DNA of 64,000 bases, taken from assembly GCA_025677815.1 (NCBI GenBank), contig JAIXMP010000025.1, positions 1 through 64,000 of the forward strand, in the 5' to 3' direction. The notes beneath the pieces were generated by a model. That model was given only the letters and a program-made list of their open reading frames with translations. It was not told where the DNA came from and did no database searches. Shown one piece after another: positions 61,216 through 64,000 of the stretch. Position numbers and translations under genes: made by a program. How positions within the stretch are numbered: position 1 is the stretch's first letter; each line of letters opens with the position of its first letter. The stretch comes from Phascolomyces articulosus (taxonomy: Eukaryota; Mucoromycota; Mucoromycetes; Mucorales; Lichtheimiaceae).

Positions 61216-64000
61216 GCCAAGAGTTTCTTCTCTTGCTGCTGCGGGTGTATCAGCAACAACGACTACACCAGCGAGTCCTACAAGGGCTACTAAAACACCT
61301 GTAGCCAGGACCGGTTCCGTTCGTACAGCTACTACTGCAACCCGTGCCACCAAGACGCCTGCACCAGCAGGGCCCACGTCTTCGTCAGTTAGACGCAGTA
61401 CTGCTGCTACTACTAGTACTACTCGATCCACTGCAGCAACGACAAGCACCACTCGGGCTACAAGATCACCATCCACCACTGCAACAGCAACTAGGACGGC
61501 ATCTACTGTAAGTAAAACGGCATCAACTTTGAATCGTCGATCTACAACAACAGCAGCTTCTTCTACCACCTCACCCACTGCTTCTGCTACACGACGTGGA
61601 TCCGTTGCCACTTCAGCAACAACAGCTTCACGAAGGCCATCGACAGCAACTACTTCTACAACAGCACGTAAACCACTTTCATCTACGACCGCTACGCGAA
61701 CAGTTTCTACTACGGGCGTTACTAATGGTATTAAACCTTCTGAAGCTGTTGCAGAATTGAAAGCTTTGCGAGCAAAGGTAATGTGAATATTATTTTTTTT
61801 ACTATGTTCAAAGTATATGGAAAGACGTCTACGATCGGTTGATGTCATCCCTTTTTAATTATGCTACCCCTTTCAACCCCTTTCCCGCGAGATGTATGTA
61901 ATATTATATTGATTTTTTTCTATATATAGCACGAAGAGCTAAAGGCGGAACTTGAGGGAAAGCAACAATTACTTGAATCTAAAGAAGCCGATCTAACTGG
62001 CCTCAAAGAAAAACTCAGCACACTAGAAACTGAGCTTCAGGAACAGCAACAAAACAAAGAAAAATCATCAGATGAATCACCAGCAGCTAATGATGAACAA
62101 AATCAAGAAGAAACCATCAAGGAGTTGACAGAACCAATTGGTGATTCAACAACGGCAGCAACAACAGAAGAGTTGGAGGCTTTACGAAAGCAATTGACTG
62201 AAGTTCAGGAACAACTTGAAAAGGTCAAAGAGGAATCTCAAGCAAGCATCACCAAAATTCAAAGTGAACATGAAGAGGAACGTGCCACATTGACACGAGA
62301 GCAAGAGGCAAACGAAGAGAAACTTCGTGAGCATACGGAAAAGCTTCGTGAAAAACTTGAAAGTGAAAAGGATGGATTGCATACTCAAATTCGTGAAAAG
62401 GAATCAGAAATTGCAAAATTGAAAAAGGATATGGACGAAATGCGTGATAACATACAGGTAATATATATATACAAAGAGTAGCGCATTGTGTTTCATCGAT
62501 TATCCACTATTTTGCCATGTGTTATATGTGTAAAGGTAGAAAAAATATATTTAATTTATTAATCTATTATATATATTTATATTATTTTAGGAAATGCATA
62601 AATCGCATCAAAGCCGTTTGACCTCCTTGACCAATCAAATCAATCAGCAGCATGCCGAACAGATTGAATCTTTGAAGCAAAAGTATGAAACCGAATTGGA
62701 TGTCTTACGTGCTGCAGGATCGAGTGATGAAGCGGCTGACGAAGAATTGCGTAAAAAGTTAGAAGTAAGAATTTTGAAAAAAGCTAGATTTTGCGTGCGA
62801 AAGGGTGAGAGGGAAAAAGGGGAAAGGAAAAAGTGAAAAGATATATTTTCTGTTTTTCTTATACGATTATTTATAGGAAATGAATGCCAAAACAGAAGAA
62901 TTGACAGCATCATTTGAAGAACAACGTAAAGAATTGGTTGAAACTTATGAAAAGAAGTTGGAAGAATTTCGTACGCAAAACGAGTCAATGGATTCAAAAC
63001 ATCAACAGAATGTGGATGAGATCACGTCATCACTGCGGGTAAATGCACGAGATTATATCGATGTACATAAATAAGTGTTACGGTCAAAATAGTGGCTAAA
63101 ATCATATTATGCATAAACATATATTTATATAGGCGGAGATCGCCGCACTCCAAAAGTCGCACAATGCAAGAGTGCAGGCCATCACAGAATCTCATGAAGC
63201 TCAATTAGACGAAGTTCGCAAAGCCACCAGCATCAGTGCTGTTGACGCTGCTCGTGGTGATATCGAGGTAAAATGGATAATTGTTAGTACGATAATATGG
63301 GACAATACGGAAACTAATACTGGATATATTGTGTAAACATTAGGCTGCTTGCCGTCGACAATTTGAGAGCGAATTATTGGCTTCGAAACAAGAGCTTGAA
63401 TCTGTATTGAATCAATTGGAGGAGGAAAAGCAAGCTGCGCAGCAAGAGCATACTGATTTGAAGGAAAGAGTTACTCGTGAAAAGGAGGCATTGATTGATG
63501 AATATGAAAAACGCATTGTTGCTGAAAAGCAAAGCGAAAAGGTTAGTTTAAGAGAATGCTGGATATTTGTCTGTTAGAAACGAGAAAGAGAGGGTTAGCC
63601 AAACATTATGTACGGAAAGAAACAAATGGGTCGTTATCACTTTTATTGTTATCTTTGTTGACAAATGCCATTAAAAAAATTATATAGTCTCAAGCTGAAA
63701 AGAGTCATAAGGAGAATCTTGCTGAACTTGAAAAGGCTCATGAAAGTAAACTTACTGAATTGGAGCAAAAACACGCAGCTGTACTTGAAGAATTGAAGGC
63801 ATCGTCAAAGCAAGAAAAGGATGACCATGTTAACAAACTAGTAAAGGTACATCAAGACGCCTTGAAAGAATTATCAGTGAGACATGAAGAAGCATTAAAG
63901 GAGGCGAGGAATGCTGGTAGCAACCTTGTCCAATCCGAGTCACAGTTAAGATCTGAACTTGAGCTCAAGGTTGAACAGCTTACCACCAGTCATCAACAAG
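61184..64000 (+). CDS. Coiled-coil protein with basic Ser/Thr/Ala/Arg head (3' partial)
   Basis: Seven exons so far: 61184-61777, 61930-62457, 62591-62764, 62877-63038, 63133-63267, 63344-63541, and 63688 to the window edge; at least 701 aa, with the 3' end beyond the window. Exon 1 (198 aa) is a low-complexity basic region dominated by Thr, Ser, Ala and Arg with almost no acid residues until SEAVAELKALRAK. Every later exon is a heptad-type coiled coil rich in Glu, Lys, Gln and Leu. All six introns fall between codons (phase 0). The combination of a basic Ser/Thr-rich head and long coiled coil resembles microtubule-linked proteins such as CLIP-type linkers, but no CAP-Gly domain or other catalytic domain is visible; function is open. 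Confidence 0.85.

Noticed and set aside
61156..61848. 230-codon open frame on the - strand with Val/Ala-rich product
   Set aside because: It is the complement of the Thr/Ala/Ser/Arg-rich exon 1 of the coiled-coil gene; repetitive codons on one strand keep the other open.
1..64000. tRNA, rRNA and CRISPR
   Set aside because: I looked for T-loop motifs and regularly spaced repeats and saw none; a covariance-model search would settle the tRNA question.

Overview
The window reads as a nuclear contig from an AT-rich, intron-dense fungus, most likely an early-diverging zygomycete of Mucorales type (inference). Evidence: many short introns (about 60-150 nt) with GT..AG borders, fungal-only families (copper-fist factor, Snt2-type chromatin protein, ART-type alpha-arrestins, a Dal5-like MFS carrier), peroxins, and no bacterial operon structure. 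Exons were joined by reading-frame continuity, splice consensus and recall of the protein families; no transcript data were available, so borders are predictions. I saw no rRNA, tRNA or CRISPR.

Layout. 0-6.3 kb: the 3' tip of a cut-off gene, a short TA-flanked transposon relic, then on + a mitochondrial SUV3 RNA helicase and a YbaK-domain protein. 6.9-20.2 kb: on - a BAH-PHD-ELM2-SANT Snt2-like chromatin protein and an FAH-fold enzyme, then the peroxisomal RING peroxins PEX10 (-) and PEX12 (+) divergent over 230 bp, and a tubulin-tyrosine-ligase-family protein (-). 20-40 kb: alpha-arrestin 1 (+), a long gene-poor stretch, a four-TM orphan (+), a minimal copper-fist protein (+), a DnaJ protein (-), the PP4 catalytic subunit (-), an MFS transporter (-), and alpha-arrestin 2 (-).

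40-45 kb holds no confident gene. It contains a decayed coding repeat, a GC-richer island of unknown nature, a diverged tandem duplication, an 8-bp satellite and a roughly 550-bp element with imperfect inverted ends. 45-52 kb holds two paralogous epoxide hydrolases in opposite orientation on either side of an aspartyl aminopeptidase. 53-60 kb: a cytochrome P450 (+), a heme oxygenase with an unusual duplicated Cys-Pro N-terminus (+), and a small multipass membrane protein (-) converging on it. From 61.2 kb to the right edge lies a coiled-coil protein with a basic Ser/Thr/Ala/Arg-rich head; it is cut by the window.

Functional links: PEX10 and PEX12 are two of three subunits of the peroxisomal ubiquitin ligase and may share one promoter. 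The two arrestins fit ubiquitin-ligase adaptor roles. P450, heme oxygenase and the epoxide hydrolases suggest oxidative/xenobiotic metabolism, but they are ordinary neighbours, not a proven cluster. No clear novel system was found; the best second-look items are the CPAF..GCP duplication in the heme oxygenase, the PEX10/PEX12 pair, the inverted epoxide hydrolase pair, the repeat island at 42.4-44.7 kb, the four-TM orphan and several micro-exons.
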